From assembly GCA_027314705.1 (NCBI GenBank), contig DAHVAJ010000032.1, positions 1 to 64,000 of the forward strand: 64,000 nt of DNA, in the 5' to 3' direction. Origin of the DNA: Acidimicrobiaceae bacterium (GTDB lineage: Bacteria; Actinomycetota; Acidimicrobiia; Acidimicrobiales; RAAP-2). Under the pieces are notes generated by a model, which worked only from the letters and a program-made list of their open reading frames with translations, did not search any database and was not told the DNA's origin. A program made the translations under genes and the position numbers. Of the stretch, positions 9,509-19,000 are shown piece after piece (position 1 is the first letter of the stretch; every line of letters starts with the position of its first letter).

Positions 9509-10996
9509 TCACGCAGGACGGGAGGACGGGCGCTCCTCCAGGATGACCGTCTTCGCCTCGAGGAACGGCAGCAGGCCCTCGGTCCCACCCTCGCGGCCGA
9601 TGCCCGACTGCTTGAACCCGCCGAAGGCGATGGCGAAGTCGGTGCGGAACGAATTGTGCCCGACGGTCCCCGTGCGCAGTTGCCCGGCCACCTGCCGGGC
9701 CCGGTCGACGTCGGCGGTGAAGACGGACGCGTTGAGCCCGTAGATGGTGTCGTTGGCGATGGCCACGGCGTCACGCTCGTCCTCGGCCGGAATGACGCTC
9801 AGCACCGGTCCGAAGATCTCCTCCCTGGCGATCGTGGAGGAGTTCTCCACATTCGAGAAGACGGTCGGCTCGACGAACCAGCCCCGGTCGAGGTGCGCGG
9901 GCCGCCCGCCCCCCGTGGCCAGCGTCGCCCCCTCGGCCACACCCTTGGCGACGTACCCGAGCACCCGGTCGCGCTGGCGCCTCACCGCCAGGGGTCCCAT
10001 CTGCGTCTCCGGGTCGAACTGGTTCCCCACCCTGACCCGAGAGAACGCGTCGACGAGCGCCTCGGTGAGCTCGTCGTGGCGCTGACGGGTCACGACGATC
10101 CGAGTCAGCGACGAGCACACCTGGCCGGTCATCATGCACTCGGCCTGCGCCAGCCGTTCGGCGGTGAGGGCGAGGTCCGCGTCGTCCAGCACCACGGCGG
10201 CCGACTTCCCACCGAGCTCGAGGGTGCAGCGGGCGATCCGCTCCCCGCACAGGGAGGCGATCCTACGGCCGGCCGCGGTCGATCCGGTGAACGTGATCTT
10301 GTCGACGCCCGGGTCGCGCACCAGCAGCTCCGAGACGTCGCGGTCGGCGGTGAGCACGTTGAGGACGCCCGGAGGCAGTCCGATCTCCTCGGCGACCTCT
10401 CCCACGAGGTACCCCTCGCCGGGCGCCTCCGGTGAAGACTTCAGGACCACCGTGCACCCGGCGAGGAGGGCGGGGGCGACCTTGTAGCCGATGAGGCTCA
10501 GCGGCCCGTTCCACGGGATGATGGCGCCGACCACACCCACCGGCTCGCGCACCAGCAGGCCGAATCCGGACCCGGTGGGCGCCACCTCCTCCTCCCACGC
10601 GAACGCGTCGGCCAGCCCGGCGTAGTAGTCGAACGTGGCTGCCGCGCCGCTCCCCACGGCCCGGGCGACCCGGTGGAGCACCCCGGACTCCCGTGGCCAG
10701 ATCTGGCCGAACTGGTCCGCTCGAGCGGCCAGCCCGGCACCGAGCGCCCGCAGGTACTCCGCTCGTCGGGCGTGCGTCATCCGAGGCCAGGGCCCGTCGT
10801 CGAAGGCCCGACGGGCGGCGCCAACCGCCCGGGCCATGTCCGGCTCCCGGGCCTCGGCGACGCGGAAGAAGAGGTCCTCGGTCCCCGAGTCGATCACGTC
10901 GAAGGCGGCATCCGAGCTCGGCGCCACCCACTGGCCGCCGATGAAGAACCGGTCCGGGTGTCGCAGCGGTGCGGTGGTGGTGCTCCTCAGGGACAT
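9509..10996 (-). CDS. Aldehyde dehydrogenase
   Basis: LELGGKSAAVVLDDAD, MTGQVCSSLTR catalytic Cys, FGPVLSVIP. Confidence 0.92.
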   Translation of the reverse strand: MSLRSTTTAPLRHPDRFFIGGQWVAPSSDAAFDVIDSGTEDLFFRVAEAREPDMARAVGAARRAFDDGPWPRMTHARRAEYLRALGAGLAARADQFGQIWPRESGVLHRVARAVGSGAAATFDYYAGLADAFAWEEEVAPTGSGFGLLVREPVGVVGAIIPWNGPLSLIGYKVAPALLAGCTVVLKSSPEAPGEGYLVGEVAEEIGLPPGVLNVLTADRDVSELLVRDPGVDKITFTGSTAAGRRIASLCGERIARCTLELGGKSAAVVLDDADLALTAERLAQAECMMTGQVCSSLTRIVVTRQRHDELTEALVDAFSRVRVGNQFDPETQMGPLAVRRQRDRVLGYVAKGVAEGATLATGGGRPAHLDRGWFVEPTVFSNVENSSTIAREEIFGPVLSVIPAEDERDAVAIANDTIYGLNASVFTADVDRARQVAGQLRTGTVGHNSFRTDFAIAFGGFKQSGIGREGGTEGLLPFLEAKTVILEERPSSRPA

Positions 10997-11059
10997 GGGA
11001 CCTCCTTCCGTGCGTCCGTCCGGTGCCGCGTGCCGGAACGACGCGCCGTGGGTACCACC

Positions 11060-11935
11060 CTACAATCGGGCGATCACCCGATCGCCGTACTGCCGCAGCG
11101 AGGTGCCGACGTCGTCCGGGAACAGGGCGGCGGGAACGACGATCCGGGTGGCGCCCAGGCCGGCGAGGGACCGCACGTCGGCCAGGGCGTCGTCCCCGGT
11201 GCGGTAGCTGCTGACCGTGATCTCCACGGAGGACGGTTCGCGGCCTTCCCGTCGGGCCGCCTCCCTCATGGTCGCGACGAGGTGCGGGAGCCCGTCGCGG
11301 TCGACGCCGAAGGGGAAGAAGCCGTCACCCATCCGCCCCGCCCGCCGGGCGGCCGTCTCGCTGTGGCCGCCGATGTGGATCGGGATCGTGCCGGCCCGGG
11401 GCTGGGGCCGCAGGTAGAGGTCCGTGAACTGCACCGTCGAGCCTGCGTAGCTGGCCCGCTCCTGGGTCCAGAGGGCCCGCAGGGCGGCGATGCTCTCCTC
11501 GGTCCGCTCGCCGCGCCGCTCGAAGGGGATGCCGAGGGCCTCGAATTCCTCCCTCAACCAGCCGATGCCCACCCCGAGGGTGACCCGGCCGGAGGAGAGG
11601 TAGTCCAGGGTGGCCAACTCCTTGGCCAGCACGACCGGATTGCGCTCCGGGAGGATCAGGATGCCGGTGGCCAACCGGATCGTCGACGTGGCCCCGGCCA
11701 CGTAGGCCAACCAGATCAGGGGGTCGGGAAAGGGCGCGTCCTCCCCCGACGGCAGGCGCCCCGACGGGTCATACGGGTAGGTCGACCGGTAGCCGGCGGG
11801 CACGACGACGTGGTCGACGGTCCAGATCGACTCGAACCCGGCCGCTTCGGCCGCTCGGGCGAGCGCACAGGCCCGCTCCGGTTCGACGTTCGGGCCGATG
11901 TTGGCAAAGGCAATGCCGATCTTCACCGTCTCCAC
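11060..11935 (-). CDS. LLM-class F420-dependent oxidoreductase
   Basis: GIAFANIGPNVEP, WTVDHVVVP, GRVTLGVGIGWLREEFEALG, IPIHIGGHS. Confidence 0.87.
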   Translation of the reverse strand: METVKIGIAFANIGPNVEPERACALARAAEAAGFESIWTVDHVVVPAGYRSTYPYDPSGRLPSGEDAPFPDPLIWLAYVAGATSTIRLATGILILPERNPVVLAKELATLDYLSSGRVTLGVGIGWLREEFEALGIPFERRGERTEESIAALRALWTQERASYAGSTVQFTDLYLRPQPRAGTIPIHIGGHSETAARRAGRMGDGFFPFGVDRDGLPHLVATMREAARREGREPSSVEITVSSYRTGDDALADVRSLAGLGATRIVVPAALFPDDVGTSLRQYGDRVIARL

Positions 11936-11996
11936 GGGACTGGCCCTCCCCCTCGTGACTCGTTGGTCATGGCACGCTGCGGCCGCGGCCGGCCTT

Positions 11997-13241
11997 CTAG
12001 GTGAGGCGACAGCGCAGCGAGAGGTGCTTGATGCCGCCGTTGACCGCCGAGTTCAGCAGTTCGGGTGGTGCGGCCAGTTCGAACCACTCCAGGCGGGTGA
12101 GCAGATGGCGGAAGAGTGTCTCGATCTCGACGCGCGCCAGGTTGGCGCCCATGCAGAAGTGGGCGCCCGACCCGAAGGCGAGATGGTGGTTGGGCTGGCG
12201 GTCGATCCGGAACTCGAACGGGTCACCGAACACCTCCTCGTCCCGGTTGGCCGAGGCGTAGAAAAGGGCCACCTTGTCGCCCGCATGGACCTGCATCCCC
12301 CGGAGCTCGCAGTCCTCGGTGGCCGTGCGCACGAAATGGATGATCGGGCTGACCCACCGAAGGATCTCCTCCACCGCGCTCGGGAGCAGCCCCGGCTCGC
12401 GCTTCAGTCGCTCCCACTGGTCCATGTTCTCGGAGAAGGCGAGGAGTCCCCCGCTGATGGCGTTGCGCGTGGTCTCGTTGCCCGCCTCGACGATCAGCTC
12501 GCAGTAGTTGAGCAGCTGCTCCTCGGTCAGCGGCCGTCCGTCGATCTCCGAGGCGATCAGGTGGCTGACGATGTCGTCGCCGGGCTCCCTTCGTCGGCGT
12601 TCGATGAGGGCGCTCAGATAGGCGTGCAGCTCGCCCCGTGCCCGGCGGATCGTCTGGCCGGGGGTCTCGCCGGGCCTCCGGAACTCGGGATCGTCCTTGC
12701 CGATCACCTCGTTGGTCCAGTGGAACAGCAGCTCCCAGTCCTCGTCGGGCACCCCGAGGATCCAGGAGATCACGCCGATCGGCAGCGGCGCGGCGACCCG
12801 CTCGACGAAATCGACCTCACCGGTCTGGCCTGAGGCGGCCAGGTCGTCGAGGACGGTGACGGCGATGCGGTCGATCTCGGCGTGACGGGACCGGATCGCC
12901 CGGGGGGTGAACCTCGGCATCGCCACCCGGCGGAGCGGACCGTGGCGGGGGGGGTCGAGCGTGACCACCATCTCCGACGGCTGGGCCGGTGCACCCGGGC
13001 GGCCGAGCATGAGGCCGTGCGCGTTCGAGAAGCGCTCCGGCCGGGCCGCGACCTCGACGATGTCGGAGTGCTTGGTGACGGCCCAGAACGGCAGGTAGCC
13101 GGGGGGCTCCAGATAGGCCACCGGCGCCTCGGCCCGGAGGATCGCCCACGCGTCGTGCGGGTAGCCGTTCTGCGCGAAGCGGCCCGGCTCGACGAAGTCG
13201 AGGGGGTCGATGGAGGATGGCACGACTTCCGGGACGCTCAT
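11997..13241 (-). CDS. Cytochrome P450
   Basis: AGNETTRN I-helix, ExxR region, FGSGAHFCMGANLARVE heme loop. Confidence 0.93.
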   Translation of the reverse strand: MSVPEVVPSSIDPLDFVEPGRFAQNGYPHDAWAILRAEAPVAYLEPPGYLPFWAVTKHSDIVEVAARPERFSNAHGLMLGRPGAPAQPSEMVVTLDPPRHGPLRRVAMPRFTPRAIRSRHAEIDRIAVTVLDDLAASGQTGEVDFVERVAAPLPIGVISWILGVPDEDWELLFHWTNEVIGKDDPEFRRPGETPGQTIRRARGELHAYLSALIERRRREPGDDIVSHLIASEIDGRPLTEEQLLNYCELIVEAGNETTRNAISGGLLAFSENMDQWERLKREPGLLPSAVEEILRWVSPIIHFVRTATEDCELRGMQVHAGDKVALFYASANRDEEVFGDPFEFRIDRQPNHHLAFGSGAHFCMGANLARVEIETLFRHLLTRLEWFELAAPPELLNSAVNGGIKHLSLRCRLT

Positions 13242-13303
13242 CAGCTACCGGTCCTGTGTCGACGGGCGGGTTCGGGCGCCCGATCGCGCCCGTGGGGGGT
13301 CGT

Positions 13304-14560
13304 TCAGCCGGCCGGCGTGAACTCCAGGTGGAGCTCCTCGAGCCCCCGGAGCATCCAGGTGGGCGAGTACTCCCAGTGGCGGGCGTCCGCCGGGCCGTGG
13401 TGGGCCTCCGAGATCCGGATGTCCGCCGTCCGGTCGAGCAGCCGCTGGAGGGAGACGTTGGCCTCGGCCCGGGCCAGCGGCGCCCCGGCACAGGTGTGGA
13501 TCCCGTGGCCGAAGGCGATGTGCTGGCGGCCGTTGCTGCGGTCGAGGCGCAGCTGGTCGGGGTCGTCGAACTCCCGCGGGTCGCGGTTGGCGGCGGACGG
13601 CAGCACCATGACCGTGGCACCGGTCGGGATCTCGGTCCCTCCGATCCTGGTCGGGACCCGCGCCAGGCGGAACGTCCCCTTGATCGGGCTCTCGAGGCGC
13701 AGCATCTCCTCGATGAACGCCGGGACCAGGCCGCGGTCGTCGCGGAGCTGCTTCTGGACCTCGGGGCGGTCGCCGAGGGTCTTGAGCGCCGTCGAGAGGA
13801 GGCGCGCCGTCGTCTCCTGGCCGGCCGCGAACAGGTTGGCGGCGATCTTCATCACGTCGTCCACGGGGGGCAGGGTGCCGTCGGGGAAGGTGGCGGTGGC
13901 CAATCCGGTCATGACGTCGTCACGAGGCCGGCGCCGGCGCTCTTCGATGTAGGCGGTGAACTGTCCGTACAGATACGACAGCGGGCTGTGCTCCAACGAC
14001 AGGTGCTCCCTGTGCATCAGCTTCTCGAGGAACTGGGCGTGGTCCGCCTCGGGCACCCCGAGGAGGTCGGCGATCACCAGGAGGGTGTAGGGACCGGCGT
14101 ACTGGCTCATGTACTCGCACGCACCCGCCGGCAGGAAGGTGTCGATCTGGCGATCGGCGAGCACCCGCATGAACGCCTCGTTCTCCTTGAGCCGCTTGGG
14201 CGTGATCAGCCGCATCAGGAGCCCGCGCTGCGCCGTGTGCTTGGGCGGGTCGAAGGCCGGGAGCTGGTCGCCGAAGGGAAGCTCGTCCCGGTGGGCCTCG
14301 ATGATCTCGGTGATGTCGTCGCCGTCGAGGGGGACCGGGAACTTGGCAAAGGGCCCGATGGCCGAATTGCAGTTCGAGAACGTCGTCTGGTCGTGGTACG
14401 CGGCGATGGCCTCGTCGTACCCGGTCACCATGTACACGTCGTGGTACGGCTCCTTCGAGACCGGGCATCGCGACCGGAGGTGCTCGAAGTAGGGGTACGG
14501 GTCCTCGGTGAGGTCCTTCGTGCGGAAGTAGTCGATGGCGTCGATGTCGATGTCGGTCAC
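13304..14560 (-). CDS. Cytochrome P450
   Basis: AGQETTARLL, FGHGIHTCAGAPLARAE heme loop. Confidence 0.93.
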   Translation of the reverse strand: MTDIDIDAIDYFRTKDLTEDPYPYFEHLRSRCPVSKEPYHDVYMVTGYDEAIAAYHDQTTFSNCNSAIGPFAKFPVPLDGDDITEIIEAHRDELPFGDQLPAFDPPKHTAQRGLLMRLITPKRLKENEAFMRVLADRQIDTFLPAGACEYMSQYAGPYTLLVIADLLGVPEADHAQFLEKLMHREHLSLEHSPLSYLYGQFTAYIEERRRRPRDDVMTGLATATFPDGTLPPVDDVMKIAANLFAAGQETTARLLSTALKTLGDRPEVQKQLRDDRGLVPAFIEEMLRLESPIKGTFRLARVPTRIGGTEIPTGATVMVLPSAANRDPREFDDPDQLRLDRSNGRQHIAFGHGIHTCAGAPLARAEANVSLQRLLDRTADIRISEAHHGPADARHWEYSPTWMLRGLEELHLEFTPAG

Positions 14561-14850
14561 GGGAGCTCCAGAGAGGGCTCGGTCGATGACATGGTTTGCA
14601 TGCTAGGAGAGTGCCGTATCCGGCGCAATCGTCCCGACGACGGTTCGGCGGGGCGACTCCGGATGGGGCGGGAGCGGCACCTCGGGCGTCGATGCCGCTG
14701 GCCTCGGCTTTCGGAGCGCCACCCGTCGCCCTGCGGTGGCTCGCCGGAGAGAATAGTGTTTGCAGATGCTGCCGGCTCCGGGATCCGGACGGTGCGTTCC
14801 GCCGCAGGTCTGACGACCGCGGTCCGCCATCGGCAGGCACCGACGACGCG

Positions 14851-14892
14851 GCCGCACGAACCGAGCCGCACGAAGCGAGCCGCACGAAGCGA
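14851..14892. repeat. Three tandem copies of 14-bp GCCGCACGAA[C/G]CGA
   Basis: 14851-14864, 14865-14878, 14879-14892, directly upstream of SDR ribosome-binding site. Confidence 0.85.
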
Positions 14893-14909
14893 CAGGAGAG
14901 CACGAGCCG

Positions 14910-15710
14910 ATGGACCAGGAACTCGCCGGCAAGGTGGCGATCGTCACGGGCGGATCGGGGGGGATCGGCCGGGCCACCGTGGAACTCTTCGCCGAACAGG
15001 GCGCGAAGGTCGTGATCGCCGACGTCGAGACCGACCGGGGAACGGAGCTGGCCGACGCCATCGGTCCGCTCGCCGCCTTCCGGCGGACGGACGTGGCCGA
15101 CCCGGACGACGTCCAGGCCCTGGTCGGCTTCACCGTCGGCCACTTCGGCGGGCTCCACGTCATGGTCAACAACGCCGGCGTGCCCAGCTCGTTCCGGCGC
15201 CTCCTCCAGAACGACCTCCGCGACGCGCAACGGGTCCTGGCGGTGAACCTCTTCGGGGTCATGTACGGCTGCCGGTTCGCCGGACTGCACATGGCCGAGC
15301 ACGGCGGCGGCTCGATCATCAACACCACATCGATGGGTGCGCTCACCGGCGGGTCCTCCCCCATCGTCTACCGGACGTCGAAGGCCGCCGTCATCCAGTT
15401 CAACCGGTCGGCCGCGTCGGACCTGGCGGAGTACGGGATCCGCGTCAACTGTGTGGCGCCGGGGCACATCGCCACCGGGATCACCGACTACGACCTCGAA
15501 CCCGTCATCAGGCTCAGCCAGCCCCTGCAGCGACAGGGAACCCCCGTCGACGTGGCCCACGCCATGCTCTTCCTGGCCGGTGAGCGCTCGGCGCAGATCA
15601 CCGGGGCCGTCGTCCCGGTCGACGGGGGGACCTCCGCCGGCCCCTCGTTCGTCCAGACGCAGCTGCTCCTGGCGCAGGCCCGGGACCATGGAGGTGGAGA
15701 TGCCGGCTGA
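14910..15710 (+). CDS. Short-chain dehydrogenase/reductase
   Basis: VTGGSGGIGRA, NNAGV, YRTSKAAV. Confidence 0.9.
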   Translation: MDQELAGKVAIVTGGSGGIGRATVELFAEQGAKVVIADVETDRGTELADAIGPLAAFRRTDVADPDDVQALVGFTVGHFGGLHVMVNNAGVPSSFRRLLQNDLRDAQRVLAVNLFGVMYGCRFAGLHMAEHGGGSIINTTSMGALTGGSSPIVYRTSKAAVIQFNRSAASDLAEYGIRVNCVAPGHIATGITDYDLEPVIRLSQPLQRQGTPVDVAHAMLFLAGERSAQITGAVVPVDGGTSAGPSFVQTQLLLAQARDHGGGDAG

Positions 15711-17352
15711 ACTGGTCATTCGGCAGGGGACGGTCGTCGACGGCAGCGGGGCACCCGGTCGTCTGGCCGACGTCGCCATCACCGCCGGACGGATCGAGGA
15801 GATCGGGCCCGACCTGCACGGTCGGCGCGCGATCGACGCCACGGGCTGCGTCGTCGCCCCGGGGTTCATCGACATCCACACGCACTACGACGCCCAGGTC
15901 TTCTGGGACCCGGCCCTGCGGCCGTCCTCGTACCAGGGCGTCACCACGGTGATCGCCGGGAACTGCGGCTTCACCATCGCCCCCACCCGACCTGAGCACC
16001 ACGACGTCATCGTGCGCACCCTCGAGAACGTCGAGGACATGGACGCGGCCTCGCTCACCGAGGGCATCGTGTGGGAGTTCCAGACCCACCCCGAGTACAT
16101 GGAGCTCGTCCGGTCCCGGGGCACGCAGCTCAACTTCACCTGCTACGTCGGCCACAGCTCGGTCCGCCTCTACGTCATGGGCGACGCCGCCTACCAGCGG
16201 GCAGCCACACCCGAGGAGACCGACCGGATGTGCCAGCTCGTCGTGGAGGCGATCGAGGCCGGGGCAGCCGGGTTCTCGACGAGTTTCGCCTACACCCACC
16301 GCGGGATGGACGGTCTGCCGGTCCCGAGCCGCTTCGCCGCGCGTGACGAGGTCGAGGCGCTCTTCCTGGCGGCGGGCAGCACGGGCAAGGGCGTGGTGCT
16401 CGCCACTGCCGGAGACCAGTGCACCTACGCCGACATGTACGACCTGCAGCCCCGGATCGGACGGCCCGTCACCTATCCCCTGTTCGCCCTCACCGACGGG
16501 CGCCACCAGCCCCAGCTGGACCTGCACAACGAGGCCGTGGCACGCGGCTGTCAGGTCTGGCCCCAGGTGACCCCCCGGCCCCTCACCCTGCAGTTCACGA
16601 TGGAGAGCCCCTTCAGCCTCAACGTCAGCCCGGTGGTCGCCGCGCTGATGGCCCAGGACCGCGACGCCCGGATCACCGCCTACCTCGACCCCGAGTGGCG
16701 GGCCCGGGCGGCGGCCGACCTCGAACGGCAGCCGATGCGGCCCCGGTGGGAGACGTGCGAGGTCTCCGAATCCGGACGCCATCCAGAGCTCGAGGGCAGG
16801 CGGGTCGACGCCGTCGCCCGCGAGCGCGGCTGCGATCCCCTCGACGTCGTCTGCCAAGTCGCCGTCGGGGACGACCTGGCCACGCGGTTCCGCATCTACA
16901 TCGCCAACGACGAGCCGGTCAGCGTGGGCGAGCTCCTCACCCACCAACAGGTGGTGCTCGGCCTCTCCGACGCCGGTGCCCACGTGAGCCAACTGTGCGA
17001 CGCGCCGCTCCCGACCGATCTCCTCGGCACCTGGGTCCGCGACCGCGGCATCCTGCCGATCGAGCACGCCGTCCGAAAGCTGACCGGCGAGCCGGCCGAC
17101 ATCTTCGGATTCGACCGCCGCGGCTACCTGCGCGAGGGCTACTGGGCCGACGTCTGCGTGTTCGACCCGGCCACCGTGTCACCGGGACCGATGGCGCGGC
17201 TCCGCGACTTCCCGGCGGACGGCGAACGCCTGACGGCCGAGGAGCCGGTGGGGATCCGTCACGTCCTGGTCAACGGGGTGCCCATCCGTCTCGACGGGGT
17301 CCAACTCCCCCTCGGCACGGCGCCGCCGGGAATGCGACCCGAGCTCCACTGA
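15700..17352 (+). CDS. N-acyl-D-amino-acid deacylase-like amidohydrolase
   Basis: GTVVDGSGAPGRLADVAITAGRIEEIG, GFIDIHTHYDAQVFWDP, NCGFTIAPT, SDAGAHV; overlaps SDR stop. Confidence 0.85.
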   Translation: MPAELVIRQGTVVDGSGAPGRLADVAITAGRIEEIGPDLHGRRAIDATGCVVAPGFIDIHTHYDAQVFWDPALRPSSYQGVTTVIAGNCGFTIAPTRPEHHDVIVRTLENVEDMDAASLTEGIVWEFQTHPEYMELVRSRGTQLNFTCYVGHSSVRLYVMGDAAYQRAATPEETDRMCQLVVEAIEAGAAGFSTSFAYTHRGMDGLPVPSRFAARDEVEALFLAAGSTGKGVVLATAGDQCTYADMYDLQPRIGRPVTYPLFALTDGRHQPQLDLHNEAVARGCQVWPQVTPRPLTLQFTMESPFSLNVSPVVAALMAQDRDARITAYLDPEWRARAAADLERQPMRPRWETCEVSESGRHPELEGRRVDAVARERGCDPLDVVCQVAVGDDLATRFRIYIANDEPVSVGELLTHQQVVLGLSDAGAHVSQLCDAPLPTDLLGTWVRDRGILPIEHAVRKLTGEPADIFGFDRRGYLREGYWADVCVFDPATVSPGPMARLRDFPADGERLTAEEPVGIRHVLVNGVPIRLDGVQLPLGTAPPGMRPELH

Positions 17353-17374
17353 TGCGGGCCCGGAGGACCCGCCG

Positions 17375-19000
17375 ATGAGGCCGCTGCCCGAGCTCACCCC
17401 GTGGACCGAGTGGTACTGGACCTCCGGTGCCGACGGCATCCTGCGCATCCAGGGCTGCACCGACTGCGGTGCGCTGGTGCACCCTCCTGTCCCCGTCTGC
17501 CCCGTGTGCCGGAGCCGGTCGTCGGCCCCGACGGCGGTCTCCGGTCGGGCCACGGTCGTCGGGTACACCGTCAACCAGCACCCGTGGCACCCCGACCTGC
17601 CCCCGCCCTACGTCATCGCCGTGGTCGCACTGGCCGAGGACCCGGGCGTCCGCCTCACCACCAACGTCACCGGGTGCGACGTCGATGACGTCCGAGTCGG
17701 CCTCGAGGTCCAGGTCCGATTCGAGCACCTCGACGACGTGTGGCTCCCCGTCTTCGAGCCGACCGGGACGACCGCCACCGTCGAGCCGGACGTCACCCCG
17801 AAGGTCCCGGCACCTCGGGATCCGCTCGGAGGCGAGCGCTTCGAACACCGGGCCGTGCTCTCCGGTGTGGGACGGTCGGCACTCGGTCGCCGGCTCATGG
17901 TCAACCCGCTCTCGCTGACCGTCGACGCGTGCCTGGAGGCGGTGGCCGACGCCGGGCTGGAGCTGGCGGACATCGACGGTCTGTCGACCTATCCCGGTGC
18001 CGCCGGGATGGGGATGAGCGAGGGCGGCGTGGCCGCCGTCGAGGAGGCGCTCCGCCTCCACCCCACCTGGATCAACGGCGGGGGCGACCTCCCCGGGCCC
18101 GGAGGGGCGGTCATCGCCGCGATGCTCGCCGTCGCCGGTGGCCAGTGCCGACACGTCCTCTGCTTCCGCACGGTGTGGGAGTCGACGTTCGCCGCCCTCG
18201 GACTGCGGCCGGCAGGCGGTGGGCGTGCCTCCGGGGACCACCAGTGGCGGTCGCCCTTCGGGGCCCTGTCCGCCGCCAACTGGATCGCCATGAACGCCAA
18301 CCAGTACCTGCACCGTTACGGCGCCACCCGGGAGATGCTCGGGCTCATCGCCGTCAACGGCCGCACCAATGCCGGCCGCAACCCGGCGGCCATCTACCGG
18401 GACCCGATGACGATGGACGACTACCTGTCGGCCCGGCCCATCACCACACCGTTCGGGCTGTACGACTGCGACGTGCCCTGTGACGGCTCGATCGCCGTCG
18501 TGGTGTCCGATGCGTCCGTGGCCGGGAGCCTGCCCGGCACGGCGATCCGGGTCGAAGCCGTCGGCACCCAGATCCTCGAGCGAGTCTCGTGGGACCAGGG
18601 GACCATCACCCACGAGCCGCAGGTGCTCGGCCAGGCCGCCCACCTCTGGACCCGGACCAGCCTCCGTCCGGCCGACGTGGACCTCGCCCTCGTCTACGAC
18701 GGCTTCACGTTCAACGCCGTCTCGTGGCTCGAGGCGCTCGGCTTCTGTCCCCTCGGCGAGGCGCAGGACTGGCTCGACGGGGGGAAGCGGATCGCCCTTG
18801 GCGGCGAGCTCCCGGTGAACCCCCACGGCGGCCAGCTCAGCGAGGGGCGGACCCACGGGTTCGGCTTCCTCTACGAGGCGGTCAAGCAACTCCGTCACGA
18901 GGCGGACGGACGTCAGGTGACCGACGCCACCACGGCCGTGGTCACCACCGGCGGGGGGACCCCGTCGGGCGTCCTCCTCCTCCAGCGGGACCAGGCCTAG
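17375..19000 (+). CDS. Fusion: N-terminal DUF35 (Zn-ribbon/OB) + SCP-x/Ltp2-like thiolase-fold domain
   Basis: CTDCGALVHPPVPVCPVC Zn ribbon; VYDGFTFNAVSWLEALGFCPLGEAQDWL…NPHGGQLSEGRTHGFGFLYEAV thiolase C-terminal motifs. Confidence 0.83.
   Translation: MRPLPELTPWTEWYWTSGADGILRIQGCTDCGALVHPPVPVCPVCRSRSSAPTAVSGRATVVGYTVNQHPWHPDLPPPYVIAVVALAEDPGVRLTTNVTGCDVDDVRVGLEVQVRFEHLDDVWLPVFEPTGTTATVEPDVTPKVPAPRDPLGGERFEHRAVLSGVGRSALGRRLMVNPLSLTVDACLEAVADAGLELADIDGLSTYPGAAGMGMSEGGVAAVEEALRLHPTWINGGGDLPGPGGAVIAAMLAVAGGQCRHVLCFRTVWESTFAALGLRPAGGGRASGDHQWRSPFGALSAANWIAMNANQYLHRYGATREMLGLIAVNGRTNAGRNPAAIYRDPMTMDDYLSARPITTPFGLYDCDVPCDGSIAVVVSDASVAGSLPGTAIRVEAVGTQILERVSWDQGTITHEPQVLGQAAHLWTRTSLRPADVDLALVYDGFTFNAVSWLEALGFCPLGEAQDWLDGGKRIALGGELPVNPHGGQLSEGRTHGFGFLYEAVKQLRHEADGRQVTDATTAVVTTGGGTPSGVLLLQRDQA

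Noticed and set aside
14591-14605. GCATGC palindrome as operator upstream of P450
   Set aside because: 6-bp palindrome too short to be meaningful; no extension
17375-19000. Calling the thiolase-fold fusion a biosynthetic thiolase
   Set aside because: No Cys in the expected nucleophile region and presence of a DUF35 domain argue against a conventional thiolase
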